Source: Pomacea canaliculata | Taxonomy: Eukaryota > Mollusca > Gastropoda > Architaenioglossa > Ampullariidae | Assembly: GCF_003073045.1 (NCBI RefSeq) | Contig: NC_037595.1 | Coordinates: 8,173,509-8,237,508, forward strand | Direction of reading: 5' to 3' | DNA length: 64,000 nt | Shown: in pieces, positions 1 through 20,480 of the stretch | How positions within the stretch are numbered: the first letter of the stretch is position 1 | How the letters are laid out: every line of letters starts with the position of its first letter | The notes under the pieces: model-generated | Seen by the model: only the letters and a program-made list of their open reading frames with translations | What the model was told of the DNA's origin: nothing | Databases searched by the model: none | Translations under genes and position numbers: made by a program

Positions 1-570
1 AGGACTGTTTCTTGTTGACATATTCCCAGTTGTGAAGTTCAATGTGCTTGACCTTGTCAATAAAAATCTTCATGCGGGCCTTCTCCTCCTCCTCGCTATC
101 GTAAGATTTTGCTGAAACCGAATTTTTGACAGCTCTTGAAATCCATTGTTTTGCACTCTATTTTTCTGTTGTTATTTTAGCTGAGAAAATTTTCTCTACA
201 TTTTCCTCTTGAACGTTTATTTTACAGACGACAGAAAATCGAAGGCCGCTTTTCACCGGAATCAGAACGAGTTGATTTGTTATACTGAAGACCGATGTTT
301 GACCAGCTCAAACCTAGCAGATTTCTCATACCTTATCGTCATTAACAACAGTATCATTTAATAAAGTTATCGTTGTCGTTGTCACCAGGTCATGAAAATG
401 TCTACTTACCATGATTTCTGTTTGAACTCTGCCCACGTGACGTCATAGGGGTCGAAGCGCAGCCTGACGGGGCCCTTGTGTGTCGGGGGTTCGATCTCAA
501 ACTGCTCCACCGTCCTTGGCTTAGCGACAGCGACAGCCCACAGACACACGGTCACCAACACAACCTTCAT
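1..570 (-). pseudogene. CTSL-like: Cathepsin L-like gene A, 5' part only, with +1 frame break
   Basis: Two coding exons are visible. Exon 410-570 begins at the ATG (568-570) and encodes a signal peptide (MKVVLVTVCLWAVAVA) and the start of the propeptide. Exon 1-111 is the I29 inhibitor helix (E-x3-R-x2-IF, then K in place of the N of ERFNIN) and runs off the left edge, so the catalytic domain is not in the window. The donor of the first coding exon is canonical GT (CATG|GTAAGT). However, the exon is 161 nt where gene B has 160, because of one extra T before the final CATG. Joined to the next exon (acceptor after 112) the frame is +1 and soon meets a stop. Exon 1-111 differs from the matching exon of gene B at only about 3 positions, so the duplication is recent. 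A functional copy with a local sequence error is possible. Confidence 0.6.
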
Positions 571-594
571 TTTCTTTTCCTTCTCTTCGAATCC

Positions 595-1265
595 CTTGGA
601 AAAGAACAAATTTTGACTTCAAATTTACAAACCGACAAAAAAAGGTCTTCTCTTCGAGCACAGCATGTTGTAAGGTACAGACAGTAAATAAAGATAAAGA
701 AAGGACTTCCTTGTTCTTTAATTTCTGCCCTACATCTCTTTTATCTTTCTTCAATTAATTTTTTTTTTTCTTCTCCCTTCTTGACATAATGAATCACGAA
801 AAAGGGGGGCTTAATTTCTGAGCGTAGATACATTGTTAAAAATTTCGATTAACCTGTTTCTAGTTCAGAGAAGAGGTGAAAATTTTGACCATCACATAAT
901 TTTAAAGTACTTCAAGCAGAGCTTTAATTTTTACGACCATTTAGAACTCAAAGTTATATATATCTCAGACTCTGATCCATGAAACACAGAGAATGGCAGC
1001 TCTAAAAAACAATTCACATGATGAGAGGATTTGAAGTCTTTAGATGAAATATATTGTAAGAGCATTACGATCACAGACCACATTTAAACTAGACTTTTAT
1101 ACTTGACATGGTATTTATAACGAGCATCGCAAGAAAGTTTATCATCATCGGAGTGTGCAAGAAAAAAAAAGAGGTTTTGTCTAATGAGAAACATCGCCTA
1201 CACATGGGAAAACAGTCAAAAATTGCGATCTCGGAGAAGTGACCAATGCAGTAAGATGGTCTTAC
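595..1265 (-). other. Intron of gene A between untranslated and first coding exon
   Basis: Bounded by donor G|GTAAG at 1265-1264 and a plausible acceptor TTTTCCAAG at about 595-597, both read on the minus strand. AT-rich; I see no further exon or repeat in it. Confidence 0.5.
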
Positions 1266-1370
1266 CTTTTCCACCTGTTCACAGACACTCCAGTTGTTTC
1301 TCAGAGAATATCCAGCAGTAGCCTTCTGCTCACTTTATACTCTACCTGTGCTGACAGGTCACGTGGCCCG
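1266..1370 (-). promoter_or_regulatory. Gene A first exon and core promoter: TATA box and CLEAR-like E-box
   Basis: On the minus strand, a TATAAA box (1334-1339) lies about 68 bp from a donor site at 1265, leaving a short untranslated first exon (about 1266-1310). Just upstream is GTCACGTGGC (1358-1367), close to the CLEAR consensus GTCACGTGAC bound by TFEB/TFE3/MITF, the regulators of lysosomal genes. The same box sits at the same distance from the donor in gene B. Binding is inferred from the motif only. Confidence 0.55.
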
Positions 1371-3500
1371 CTGACCGCCTGAGGTCATGCGCCGTCATGC
1401 GCTGCCCACCCCGTGACGAGGACCCACCCGATGGGTCATTGCTACCATTGTTTTGTCTCCGTATAATCAGAGATATTGTGGTCAGTACGTGCATGTGACT
1501 ACGCTCGCCAGTACATGTTATCCACGAGGAAAGCATGTGACGAGGAGCGAGATAAAAGCCTGTCATTTTGCTTGGGTGTGATGGGATACCAGCCACCCGT
1601 GTCACTCAGTACTCAGCATGCCGGCTACACTCTGCCTGAAGGTAGGGACGACAATAGGACTAATTGCTGTTTCTCTGGGTCTTAACCTCCACACGGTGTC
1701 ATGTTGTCGGAATTATGTACACCTGGTAATAAAGCTCAATTCAGGATTTCTTGAAACTTTTCTTAATTACACCGCTTTTAGGCTTAACCTTACTTCACGT
1801 GATCGAACTAGAACCCCACCCCTTTTGCTTTCCAAAGTTTTTTGACGTTTTAATATAAACTTTTTTCTTTTGTTTTTTTTCCTCTAGTCTAAGTGAACAT
1901 GATAGAATTCCCCTTTGAATGGTGACTGTCATTTTCTTTACGCGATGTTTGCATGTTTACATATGCTAGTAGTTTTTTAACATTTTTTATTACACAATGC
2001 ATAAGTACATCCACGCTTCTAAAAGGAAAATGAAAAGTGCTCTACTTAACACGAGAGACAAAACACAAAAAGCACACATTTCCCTGTCAACCTCTCATTG
2101 ATGGAACAAGAGCACTACTCTCAAATCCTGGAGCGAAGTCTGACAATGACAAATATATCCAATAAATGTGGACTTGACACACTTCTTTTAAAACAAATCA
2201 CATGAGAACATAACCTTCCGTTCCACCATAAGCCACATTACCAAATCAAACCAGTTATACATCTCCACTAAACAATTGTTTCAGCAAGATCCACATTCAT
2301 TCTCAAAAAAAAAAAAAAAAAAAAAGACCCACATTTATTCTCCTCAAAACCTAATTCTCCTAAAAAAAGCAAAGAAAACAAAAACCTATAAGGGAGATAA
2401 TGCAGTCCTTAAAACCCAAAATAATTTGTTGTATATAAAGCAGCAGGAAGTATGTTGGCTCCGAGCATTTTCCATCTGAGCAATCCTCAGACCAACAACC
2501 GATTTCTAAGACTTTTTTCACAAAAACGTGTAATTCGTGATGTGTTGGCCGTATTAGAAAATTGGCATTTCAAGAAAAGCAAGATTAATCATATGTTGAT
2601 TGTGTGCACAGATTAGTATATATAGATATGATACCGCCTCTGTTTTAATTACATGTTTATGTAAATAAAAAGAAAAATATAGTTCTGGTTTCCATTCCTG
2701 TCCCAATGTGTGCATGCCTGTACAGGTGTATTTATTTATAATTTTTTTACAGACACCTGACCAGCTTCATCCTTGAGCATAATGGTACAATGTCTGTACC
2801 TGAGTGTGGACTTCAAGTTTATTTTCAAAAGAAATACACGGTTGTCTGACAGTCAGTCTGTGAAACATAAATCCTGTGAAATGTTTTAGCAATGTTCGTT
2901 TTGACCATTACGCATACTTCAAGTAGAATATGTGTGCACCACGATTAGTACAGTCAGGTACAGTTTTTACTGAGATTTTGTGGTACTAATAATTTGAAAG
3001 TCGATTTGGATGTCTTTGGTTTTTTCATTTTTGATGTTTTAATTTTGTTTTTATCCTAGGGAAATAATTTCCTTCCAAAGTGAAATGCTTCAAGGCGAAA
3101 GTTTTTGGTATTTTACCGGCCCGCCGCATAGGTTTAGAATTTTGCGACCGGCTCACTCAGAAAATTTTTTCCCACCCATGTTCTAACTTTGAGTCTTAAC
3201 TTTCGATCAAAATGTTTTGCTGTAAATGTGTAAGTGTAAAGTGTGCCACAAAAATCTACAAACATGCGATTTATGATTGTAGGCTAAACAGTTTTCATGA
3301 AATTTGCGACATGAACACAAGGAAGAGAATCTTTAAGACCACTGAAGAGATCCCACTCCATACTAATATTTATGCGGAGATAATTATGTAAACAAATGCA
3401 ATCTAGTCAGTCACGTCAGAGTAGTTTATCCTGTGTCATTTAATGAAGGTATATACAGTCAGAAACATTGGTTCACCAAGGAAGAAAAATATACACAAGT
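1371..3500. other. Intergenic spacer between genes A and B
   Basis: AT-rich, with a poly-A run (about 2307-2325) and no recognised coding sequence. A box GACCCACCCG at 1421-1430 recurs upstream of gene B at 7929-7938 and may belong to the gene A promoter. Confidence 0.5.
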
Positions 3501-3504
3501 CTAG

Positions 3505-3518
3505 TTTATTATTTTATT
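3505..3518 (-). terminator. Candidate poly(A) signals of gene B
   Basis: Two overlapping-range AATAAA hexamers on the minus strand (3505-3510 and 3513-3518) are the first seen downstream of the gene B stop codon at 4018, implying a 3' UTR of about 0.5 kb. Confidence 0.45.
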
Positions 3519-4017
3519 TCATGTAAAAATCACATTTAAAAAAAAACAATTGTTTAGTTAAGCCAGATCAGCTGTTTACCCGGAAGTAATTCCGTTTTTT
3601 ACATTCACATCTGTAAATAAACATAAAGAAAGCTTCTAAATAATTCTGTATCTTTAAAGACTAATTATTTTAAAAGAAAAAAAAGGTCAAGAAAAGAATA
3701 TTTTCAAATGGATACCACAGTAACCAGAATAAGATTAAATTTTTTTACAGCTGTCATCATGTAAAAAAATTAGTAACAATAAAGATAAGATACACGTGGG
3801 TGTTACACGTAACACAGCATGATGAACTTTAATGAGTAAAAAGTGTAAATTAATATTTCAGAAAACCTTAATCTTCTTCACACGACACTGAAATTCATTA
3901 CTTTGTATTACCTACGTGAGATCAAAGCAATTCTATATCGGTATCTGAATGAAATATATTTGCGTGGAGAACAAAACCCATCTGGTTACATATGGAGACT
4001 AATTAAATTTGACTTAA

Positions 4018-7033
<3,016 letters not shown>

Positions 7034-7064
7034 CTTCAACTTTCCTAGTGTTCCTTCACAATCA

Positions 7065-7800
7065 CCTGCTTGAAGAGAGACAACTGGACGTTACATCACA
7101 CTGACAATCAGAAGCAAGAGTAAGATCGCTGACGAAAGGCAACATTTTCTCCCTTATAAGTATATTACTGGTTTTTTGTCTCTTTCTTTCTCTATTTTTT
7201 CTTTTTTTATTTCTTTCCTTACTTCCTGTATTGTCTTTGTTCTTCTTATCATTACACAATCATTTACTAAGATGAATAAGTGTATGAACAATGCAAAAAA
7301 TCAGATGAATTCGTCACAAAAATTATCCTGTATACGAGATTCGATAAATCACAAACATTTTTTAGGTGATAGCATTTTTTTTTCAACCACAGTTATCTTT
7401 CCATGGCGCCTATAAACCACTCTCTAGAAAAAGTAAAGTGATGCTCTAAGTTCCAAAAATATGAGCTCAAAATTTTCTTTTAAACCAACCCAACAGGACG
7501 AGTGAACTGAACATGTGGCATATAGTTGTTGTTTCGAAAATACGCGAACCACTGACAACAGCTTTTCGGACAGGGTGAAAATATTCCTTGAGAAAATATA
7601 CTTCTCACCACCAGAACAACAGTAACACAGCACATCACGATCAAAGTGCTTAATAAGAAAGTAAATGATGCAATCAATAAGAAAAACAAATCAGTCACAC
7701 GTGACAAGAACCAGAAAATCGCTATAAACATCGTCGTCTTGCTTCACATGGAAGTAACCATAGGTAAGGACACAAACAAAGTGACTTAGAATTGCTTACC
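7065..7800 (-). other. Gene B 5' UTR intron and splice sites
   Basis: A donor at 7799-7798 (AAAAG|GTAAGC) and an acceptor just above 7065 (CTTCAAGCAG|GTG) frame an untranslated first exon (from 7800 upward) and the 5' UTR part of the start-codon exon (7034-7065). The intron is AT-rich with no other feature seen. Confidence 0.55.
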
Positions 7801-7940
7801 TTTTCACCTTCTACCTGTCTCGCACTTCTAATGTTTATGGTAGACGATGCTCACCCACACCTCTCTTTCTAATCTACCCGCATTGCCTGGTCACGTGTCA
7901 CGCGGTAGCAGTCACACGCCTTCAGAAAGACCCACCCGTC
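7800..7940 (-). promoter_or_regulatory. Gene B promoter with CLEAR-like E-box and degraded TATA
   Basis: GTCACGTGTC (7890-7899) is at the same distance from the first donor (about 92 bp) as in gene A (about 94 bp). The surrounding sequence aligns with gene A's promoter, but where A has TATAAA, B has TAGAAA (7866-7871). The box GACCCACCCG (7929-7938) is shared with gene A. The region is therefore a duplicated promoter with a damaged TATA element. Confidence 0.5.
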
Positions 7941-8528
7941 GCTCCTGGTGTGATTAGAATATGCCATCATCACTACTCACACAAACATAGCTGAGTAAAC
8001 TCACCGTCCCTCGTGACATCTATTGTTTTCACTGCGGGTCAAGGCCACTGCCCTTCGACGTGATGACGGGGTTGAGGCGACTGACAGGTGACGAAGACCG
8101 GATCAGAAACTATAGTTTTTTCTATGTAGGTTATGGTTCAAAACATCTTTTTTCTTTGTGCAGTCTTGAAATTTGCAAAATCTGGTACATTTAAAAAAAA
8201 AAACAAGAAAAAAGAAACAAACAAAACATTCAGTTTATGATTTAAGATGTATGCAAAATGCATAACGGTATTAGAAAGCTGACATTTTTTAATTGTGCAA
8301 AATCTGGAAAAACTAGCTAAATTTTTTTTAGTTAAAGTTCACATATCTGTGGGTATTTTTAAAAAAATATATCAATCTTTCCTGTTTACCGTGTGTGTGT
8401 GTGTGTTGGCTATGACCGGGTCATTGCTCAGCCTGTGACGGCGAACACAGCGGGTACCACACGTGAAAATGACAATCAGTGTGTGGCTCTGTGAACGAAA
8501 GAAAGTTTCTAGAAGGACGAATGAGTAC

Positions 8529-8572
<44 letters not shown>

Positions 8573-10120
8573 GTTGTTGTAGTAAAATCGACGCTTTGTA
8601 TGAAGAAGTACCCTTGGCACCAGACCAACCCTTAACAACGGACGCGGGGGCGTTTTTCGATGAGGATTGTACACAGGATTGTACACAGGACAACACCTCG
8701 TGTGTTCGATTAATGGAGTAAGTGTTTGGAGAAGTCGACAGTTTGGGCTCCCCTACCTGTGTCAAACAGAATTGAGAACGCACACAGGAGGATCCTCTGT
8801 CTCACCACCGGTCTGTGGGACAATCCAGTGTACAGCTCGCGTGTGAGTGTATAGAACAGGATGGACACACTTCTAGTGAGGCAGGAAGGAAGAGTGTAGT
8901 GATAGCTTTAATGGAGGGCGTGACTTGAATGTATGTGACCTTTTTTGAGGGGAGGGGGGTGTGCGGGGTGGGAACAATAAGTCTAAAGTCGCTGGTCTTA
9001 AATTCAGGTTGACCTCACAAAGCTAGGTCCTAATAGTCATATTGCTTGAGACCGGCAACCACAGATTTTTTTCAAAACCTCACATGAAACCAGCCCCGTC
9101 TGCTCGCCTTGTGGCTATCGGGGGATTTACATCATTGAACTAATACTAAATAGAGCATCAGACCTCTTGACCCCAGACCCTCCTCACAATTCTGTCCTTG
9201 ACTGGCGCCTGTGTTATGTCAACTGGCCCCCAGGGTTTCTTACACACACGCCCCCCAATTACTTACAAAGCACACACACACATAGACACAGGGGAAGGGA
9301 CATGATGCTTGGACTAACCAAGTGCTAAGACCATTTGTTAAAACTTTGATATGGCGATGCTGGAATGACGAGACACGAGTAAAGGAATAAAGATTTCCTT
9401 GATCAAAGTTTGACCCTAAAAGATAATATATATATATATGTCAAGTGCCTGCAGTCCGACGTGTTTCTCTGTGCCTGTTGTAGGAAAACCTACACAATCC
9501 ACCGCCTTGATATAATTGAACCTTAATTTTCTTGTAATTATAATTTGTTCGTAGTACAACAAATATGTCGGTTGTGTTTGCGCACGCGGGAGAGTATGAC
9601 TGTTAGTCTGTACACGTGCCGACGTGCGAACAGGCGGGTGACTGGGTGTGAGGGCGAAAGTCGGGTGGAGGGAGCCAGCTAAAGTGACCCCTTTCCCCTC
9701 GGGCGAGTGAGGCTCATCCTTCTCTCCGCCTCGTTCGTCACAGCGCCACATGATGGTCTTTTTTCTCCTGCAAGGGAAAGATTTGCCCAATTTGTCTCAC
9801 TCACACACACACACACACAAAACAGAAAAGAGACAGTATATACTTTGGAGAGTTAAGTTTAATTACAGAATGTATCAACACTTTGTCACCAATGCAGCGA
9901 GGATTGGTTGTTCTGGATCCACATCTCGTCTCGAGAAGCTGGGATTTTTGTTTTTCTCTGCAGGTTCCACCTGTTTACAGGGCCAGATGCGTTGTAGTGA
10001 TACAGACAGGGTTGATAGAGTAAAAATTTAATTCTCAATTTTCTCTCTTTTCCATTATCTCTCTCTCTCTCTTTCTCTCTCTCTACGTGCCCACAAAAAG
10101 CAGGAACTTTCTTAGACAGC
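7941..10120. other. Intergenic spacer between genes B and C
   Basis: No gene recognised. Contains a TG run (about 8392-8406), a (GTT)n block, a short AT run near 9427-9440, a CA run near 9803-9819 and a CT-rich tract near 10060-10085. Confidence 0.5.
8529..8579. repeat. (GTT)n microsatellite
   Basis: About 17 near-perfect GTT units. It produces apparent poly-Val, poly-Gln or poly-Thr reading frames, none with gene-like context. Confidence 0.9.
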
Positions 10121-10136
10121 TTGCTGCTCAGATTAT

Positions 10137-10142
10137 TTTATT
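10137..10142 (-). terminator. Candidate poly(A) signal of gene C
   Basis: AATAAA on the minus strand about 410 bp downstream of the gene C stop codon. Confidence 0.5.
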
Positions 10143-10554
10143 AACCACTCAATAAAACCATCTTCCGCGCACGTTTAAATTACTTGAAAAACAAAAAAAG
10201 CAACAAAAAAAAAAAAAATCAGAAGGCTCAACGAAAAAAGTTTCAAAACATTTTCAGATAAACCTGTTCACATCTACATGATGGCTACATGAAACATTCT
10301 AGCTGCAGTGTTCTAGTGGATGCAGTTCCACTGATTCTAAGTTGTTGAGTAACGAGTAACCTGACCGGAACGGAGTAACAAAGAAATCGTCCGCAATCTC
10401 ACACATAACAAAGTTCATTCGTTCAGCTAATTAATATAATGTCACAGAATGTGGGTACAAAAGCAGTCTTGCGTGCTCCACCCAATACGTCTTCCATGTA
10501 CGTTAAGTTCCAGTCGTTCTACCTTCGCCACAACGCCTCCTCCACTCGGACCGT

Positions 10555-15744
<5,190 letters not shown>

Positions 15745-15773
15745 CTTGACAAGCTTGAAGTCTTTCACCCCAA

Positions 15774-16720
15774 ACTGTAAAAAAATTTCAATGCAGGTTA
15801 AGAGAACAGGATCTCGATTCGAGAGGTTAGCATCTTAACTCCTTGCATTTCCAAACCCGCGTTGGATGAAGAGAGTTATAATAGATTAGGCTAGTGATCC
15901 TTAGGGCCCTTTGTAACCGCCCCTCTTTACCGGACCAAGTCTTGAAAAATGTCTACAAGCAACTTGGTAAAGGTTTGTCCATGTTTGTCTGATTAAGAAC
16001 GATCTTAAGGATATATACAATGTCGTTGTATGTTAGCTGAGACGCTCGTGAACCCTTAAAAATAAAATAGAGTTAATCCACGATTTTATCCCGTGTATCC
16101 TCTACCTCGAAGCGTCTGCTTCACAGATGAGTGTAAATGTATACCTGACACTGTATCGACAAATATGTTGTATGCGTATGTATACGTGTGTCTGTACACG
16201 AAAATGCATGTAAAAACACGTCGTTTAATGAAATGGAGAGTGTTGTTTACAGAAAACTGAGTCGGCCAGACCTATTCATCTGTCGGTCACATCTGTCTAT
16301 TGAACATGTGAGGGTTTATGTCATTGAGTCCTCGATCCAATCAAAACAGACTAACATTTCAGGAAATAATGCGAATCATTCCCTTTAACTAAATAATTAG
16401 CAATTAACTTTAATGAAATGGCTAACAGGCTTCTAACTCTAACCCTTTAATGAAATAATCTACAGTCTTCTATGAAGCAATCAACAGACCTTAATAAAAG
16501 AGCTTTAATAAAATAATGAAGAAGTTTATTTAACTACATTAGCAGTCTTAGCTAACATAATGATAATGAACACACTAACCTGTTATTGCATACTTAGCAA
16601 ACTTACCTATGGTAAAATAACGACTCACTACCCGTGTCACCTCAGGCAGTGCGACACTCGACAACAGGGAAGTGATATCTTCAACTGACTGAAGTCGCAG
16701 CTGGGGGCCAACAGTTCTGT
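15774..16720 (-). other. Gene C 5' UTR intron and untranslated first exon
   Basis: The start-codon exon extends to 15774 (acceptor TTTTTTTACAG|TTTGGGG). The untranslated first exon lies from 16607 (donor CATAG|GTAAG) to about 16715, placed by the TATA box. That exon contains no ATG in any frame that could repair the gene C start. Confidence 0.5.
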
Positions 16721-16743
16721 TTGTCCCGGATCAGTCTGTCGGT

Positions 16744-16749
16744 TTTATA
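16744..16749 (-). promoter_or_regulatory. Gene C TATA box
   Basis: TATAAA within CAGTATAAAACC on the minus strand, about 30 bp upstream of the inferred start of the untranslated exon. Unlike genes A and B, no CACGTG is close by; GGTCACGTCA occurs farther up near 16928. Confidence 0.5.
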
Positions 16750-17400
16750 CTGCTGTGGCATACCTCCCATCCCTCCCACATGCAGACTACCCCTCCCATG
16801 GTTGATTGTTATCATTACTATCATTTTCTCATGAACTCCCCATTGAATGTCCCTCAAGACTGGTTTGCAATACATTTTTATTGTCCACAACAATAATTTT
16901 AAAAAAGTTTCCTTAACAAAATACGGTCACGTCATACACATCCATACAATTACTACACTCACACTTCAGCCCCCCTCCTAGCCATGAGTATCAGATTATC
17001 AGCGCACGTGCACACACACACCCACACGCACACGCACGCACGCAAGGGGGACATTTGTTAGTTCTGTTCAATAGTGATATTGCAGTTGGTATGAACACAC
17101 ACCGATCCAGAACAACCTTTGATGTTTATTTTACTCATAGTAAATGCTACCTGAATTTTTTTAATGTTATTCAGAACAAACATATTGTCACAGAGGTTAT
17201 TTCAGAAAGGATCCACACTTTTCTGATTCTAAAAAAAGTTTACTGAGCTACTTTTTTTTTGCCTTGGTTTTTAAACTATGGTATGCTCGTCTGTTTGAGG
17301 TTTTTATTGTTTCCTTCTTTATTATTATGTTTGTGTTGTCCATTATAAGATGTTGCCAGTGGTCCAAACTAAAATGAATGCATAGAAAAGAGCATAGACA
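16750..17400. other. Intergenic, CA-rich tract
   Basis: No gene seen. A CA/CG-rich microsatellite lies near 17010-17045. Confidence 0.5.
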
Positions 17401-17404
17401 AGTG

Positions 17405-18080
17405 TGGTCAGAGTTTGTGAAGAAGATATTCAGGGCAGCAGCAAGCAAGGAGTTGTAGTAATCAAGTCTGGACAAAACACACACACAAACAAGAGTGTTG
17501 GTAGCGCGCGTAATCAGAATGTGACGAATGGCACTGATCTTGTGTAGTTCATAATAAACAGACTGACAGACAGCTGTAACTTGTCTATCATAATAGGCAG
17601 ACTGACAGACAGCTGTAACATGTCTATCATAATAGGCAGACTGTCAGACAGCTGTGACTTGTACATCATAATAGGCAGACTGACAGACAGCTGTAACTTG
17701 TTTAGCAAGAGTCATGTCTGCAGTGACAATGAATCCCAGATTCCTGACAGAGGACACAAAGGTGATGTTGTTTTCGCCCACCTTGATGTGACTTGGTGAA
17801 CAAATGAATGAAGATGGATTTCTTCTTCTCGAACATAGGATGGTTTCCATTGTATCATCATTGAGTTTAAGTTTTTTGTTACCATCCAGTCTTTGACTTC
17901 ATTAATACAACTTTTATGTTACTGGCAGCAGAGTGAGACTCAGTCGGTGGTGTTGAGCAGTGCAGCTGCGTATCATCAGCATATGATTGATGAGAAAGCT
18001 TCTGAGACTGGATGCAAGAAGAAGGTGGTTTCATATACAGAATAAACAGAGCTGGGCCGAATACCTAGCCTTGAGGGGAG
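17405..18080 (-). mobile_element. CR1/L2-like non-LTR retrotransposon reverse transcriptase relic
   Basis: On the minus strand the translation carries, in order, a PQG-x-VFGPALFIL block (a stop sits where S is usual), the catalytic block SYADDTQLH, then VGENNITFVSSVRNLGFIV with a following AVCQSAYYD, and SRLDYYNSLLA. These are the palm and thumb blocks of CR1/L2/Jockey-type reverse transcriptases. Stops and frame changes show it is dead. A 39-bp minisatellite has grown between the last two blocks. Clade assignment is by motif style only. Confidence 0.75.
17548..17705. repeat. 39-bp minisatellite inside the reverse transcriptase relic
   Basis: Three full units (17561-17599, 17600-17638, 17639-17677) plus partial ends, unit beginning GACTGACAGACAGCTGTAAC, with few substitutions. 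The period is a multiple of three. The unit encodes the AVCQSAYYD block of the relic, so it expanded from that coding sequence. Confidence 0.9.
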
Positions 18081-20470
18081 TGAGGGGGGTGTTGTGAACC
18101 TTGACTTTCAATAGCAAAAAGAGTTAAAATGTTTATTGCGAGACAGTCTGAGAGATTTAGAGTAATCAGTACAATGATGGGGAGGGAGCATACCGATGTT
18201 GACAAAGTCAAGACACAGGAAGGTACCACTTAAACATATTGACCCAGGTGTAAGTGGGGAAAACCAGGAAGGAAACAAAAATAAAGGACACCTCATGAGG
18301 CGTTATCTCTCTCTCACACACACACAAACACACACAAACACACACAAACACACACAAGTTCCGTTTTGCCTTCAGAAAACTTTGACAGATTCATGCAAAT
18401 CTTATCAGGACTTTTTTTCCTCACGTGTCCCTCTTTCCTGTCCTGTTGTCATATAGTTTTTTCCTTGATGCTGTCTTATCTCTACTCCAGTTATTTAGGT
18501 AAGGGTCATCTGGCGTTGTTTTATGTGTATATATACTAGATCGTTAATGATTGCGTGAGTTTCATGAGAGTTGTTCAATAATTTATTTTTTTCGATTAAA
18601 AAAAAAACGATATCATGTGAACGGATTAGCAAATGAGGTGGATTTCCTGGAGCCACAGTCAGATCCCGTCAACTTGGGATTTCCTTAAAATTTTCCGCTT
18701 TTCTCCCTGACAATAAATAAAGAAAGCATAATATATCCTAGTCCTTGAGACCTTGACAATAGATAAGGTATAATGAAACTTTCTTACGGAAATCGGAAAC
18801 ATCATTGAAACTTCCTGGTAAAGATAACAGCAAAAATATATTGGTTCAATTGTCTTCGTATACATTAGATTGTTCGTTAATTTTTTTGTTTACTCGTTCG
18901 TTTGTTCGTTTCCTCATTTGTATGTCTTTTTATTTGTTTGTTACTTTATTAAACCATCTTCATCAGACGTTCATGATTGACTGACATTCTAGTCTATTTG
19001 ATTCCTCGTTTTTCCCAGAACCGTTCTGTTTAACTGACAGTTAATATGTAGAGCAGACAAAACAAACACAAATCCATATCTACACAGAGGTCCCTGGGGG
19101 ATTCTACTTCCCGATGTAGAGTTTTCCTTCAGCACACGACTGCTCATGTAACGGGGTCAAGCAACCATGATCTGCGTTTTTACCTGGAGTTGACTTGCCC
19201 CACAACACCAGCACCATTTCCTCTGAAGTTTCCACTTTCATTTTCACTTTCTTCAACATGAATCCGCAGCACGATCTAGGATGGTTTTGTACAAAAAGAG
19301 AATTTGATTAAACGACTGATCATTTCGTAGACGAATAAGAGTGTATTAATTTTACAAGATGAATGGATACAAGCTGACCAGTTGATATCAGCAAGGGGTC
19401 GCACACTTGCAACATAGTTGTTCTCTGAAACAATGGTTAGTGTGTGAGAGGGTGTGTGTGTGTTACAGGATATAACTGCACACTTTAAAAAAAAACAAAA
19501 ACGGAACATCTGGATCCTTTGTAATGAAGTTTGCGGGAGGGGTGGCAGTACCCCCTGCGAAAAGTGTATTTTTTTTACTGGGACCATTGCCTGTTAACCT
19601 CGGAATACAATTTAGGGCTCCTATATCACCCATATACATATATATTGAGCTGTAGAATCCTAAATGTTTTTTAGATTAGCATGCATTTTTTCTACATAGG
19701 TCCCAAGTTTGTTTTTAGATCCATTTTAAAGATGTTTCCTTGATGTATCTGCAGTTTTTACCTAGGAATGACAGAACCCTTAAGAGCCTAAACCAATCTG
19801 TGCTCAAGATTCTTTTCTTATGTAACCATATTTAAATAACCAGCATAAAGCAAGTACATGTTATTCACTGTGTAAGCTGAGGAAAGAAAACAATACAATC
19901 TGATAAAGGGTGAGCCACTTAAAAGTAGCCCACCTCCTACAATACTGCAACAATAAGAACTGGCCAGTTTCTTCAATAATACACTTCAAGCTTAAAGTTC
20001 TTCATGCACAAGATCTCATATAAACTAATAAAAATATTGACAATATTTAATGAAGGTATCATACTGAAGCGAAAATAAATTGATAATTGTGTGTGTGCAC
20101 AGCACCCAAGCCAAGCTTACATTGTGGCAAGAGTTAGCTGTGCACAAAAGACTGCAAAGCCTACTTCAAGCTATTCAATTTTTTTTTTTTATCTTAGAAG
20201 CGTAGTCTGTCTGCAAGTGCAGCAAACCTTGACTTATGGCTACAATTTGGCAGAACATTATTAATTACATAAATATCAGTACTCTATAACATATTACCAT
20301 GGTGGAAATTTGCAAATGGAATCGAAACCCTCCAATAGATCAGGTTTATCAGTATTAGTGAAGGTCGCAACCAGTCCTCATACCTGCAGACTCTGAGCTT
20401 CGTCCCCTTCAAACATTTATACTTCTGCAAAGAACTTTCATCCACATGAAATACAGAATAAAAACCTTTC
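18081..20470. other. Intergenic spacer upstream of gene C, beyond gene D 3' end
   Basis: No gene recognised. Holds a (CACACACAAA)n microsatellite near 18316-18357 and AT-rich sequence. Confidence 0.5.
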
Positions 20471-20480
20471 CAAAAAATTC

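Noticed and set aside
8372..8783. Frames with long poly-Gln, poly-Thr or poly-Val runs
   Set aside because: They are translations of the (GTT)n microsatellite, with no start context, splice sites or conserved flanks.
16607..16720. Gene C first exon as a source of an in-frame start codon
   Set aside because: It is open in the propeptide frame but contains no ATG, so it cannot explain the frame break.
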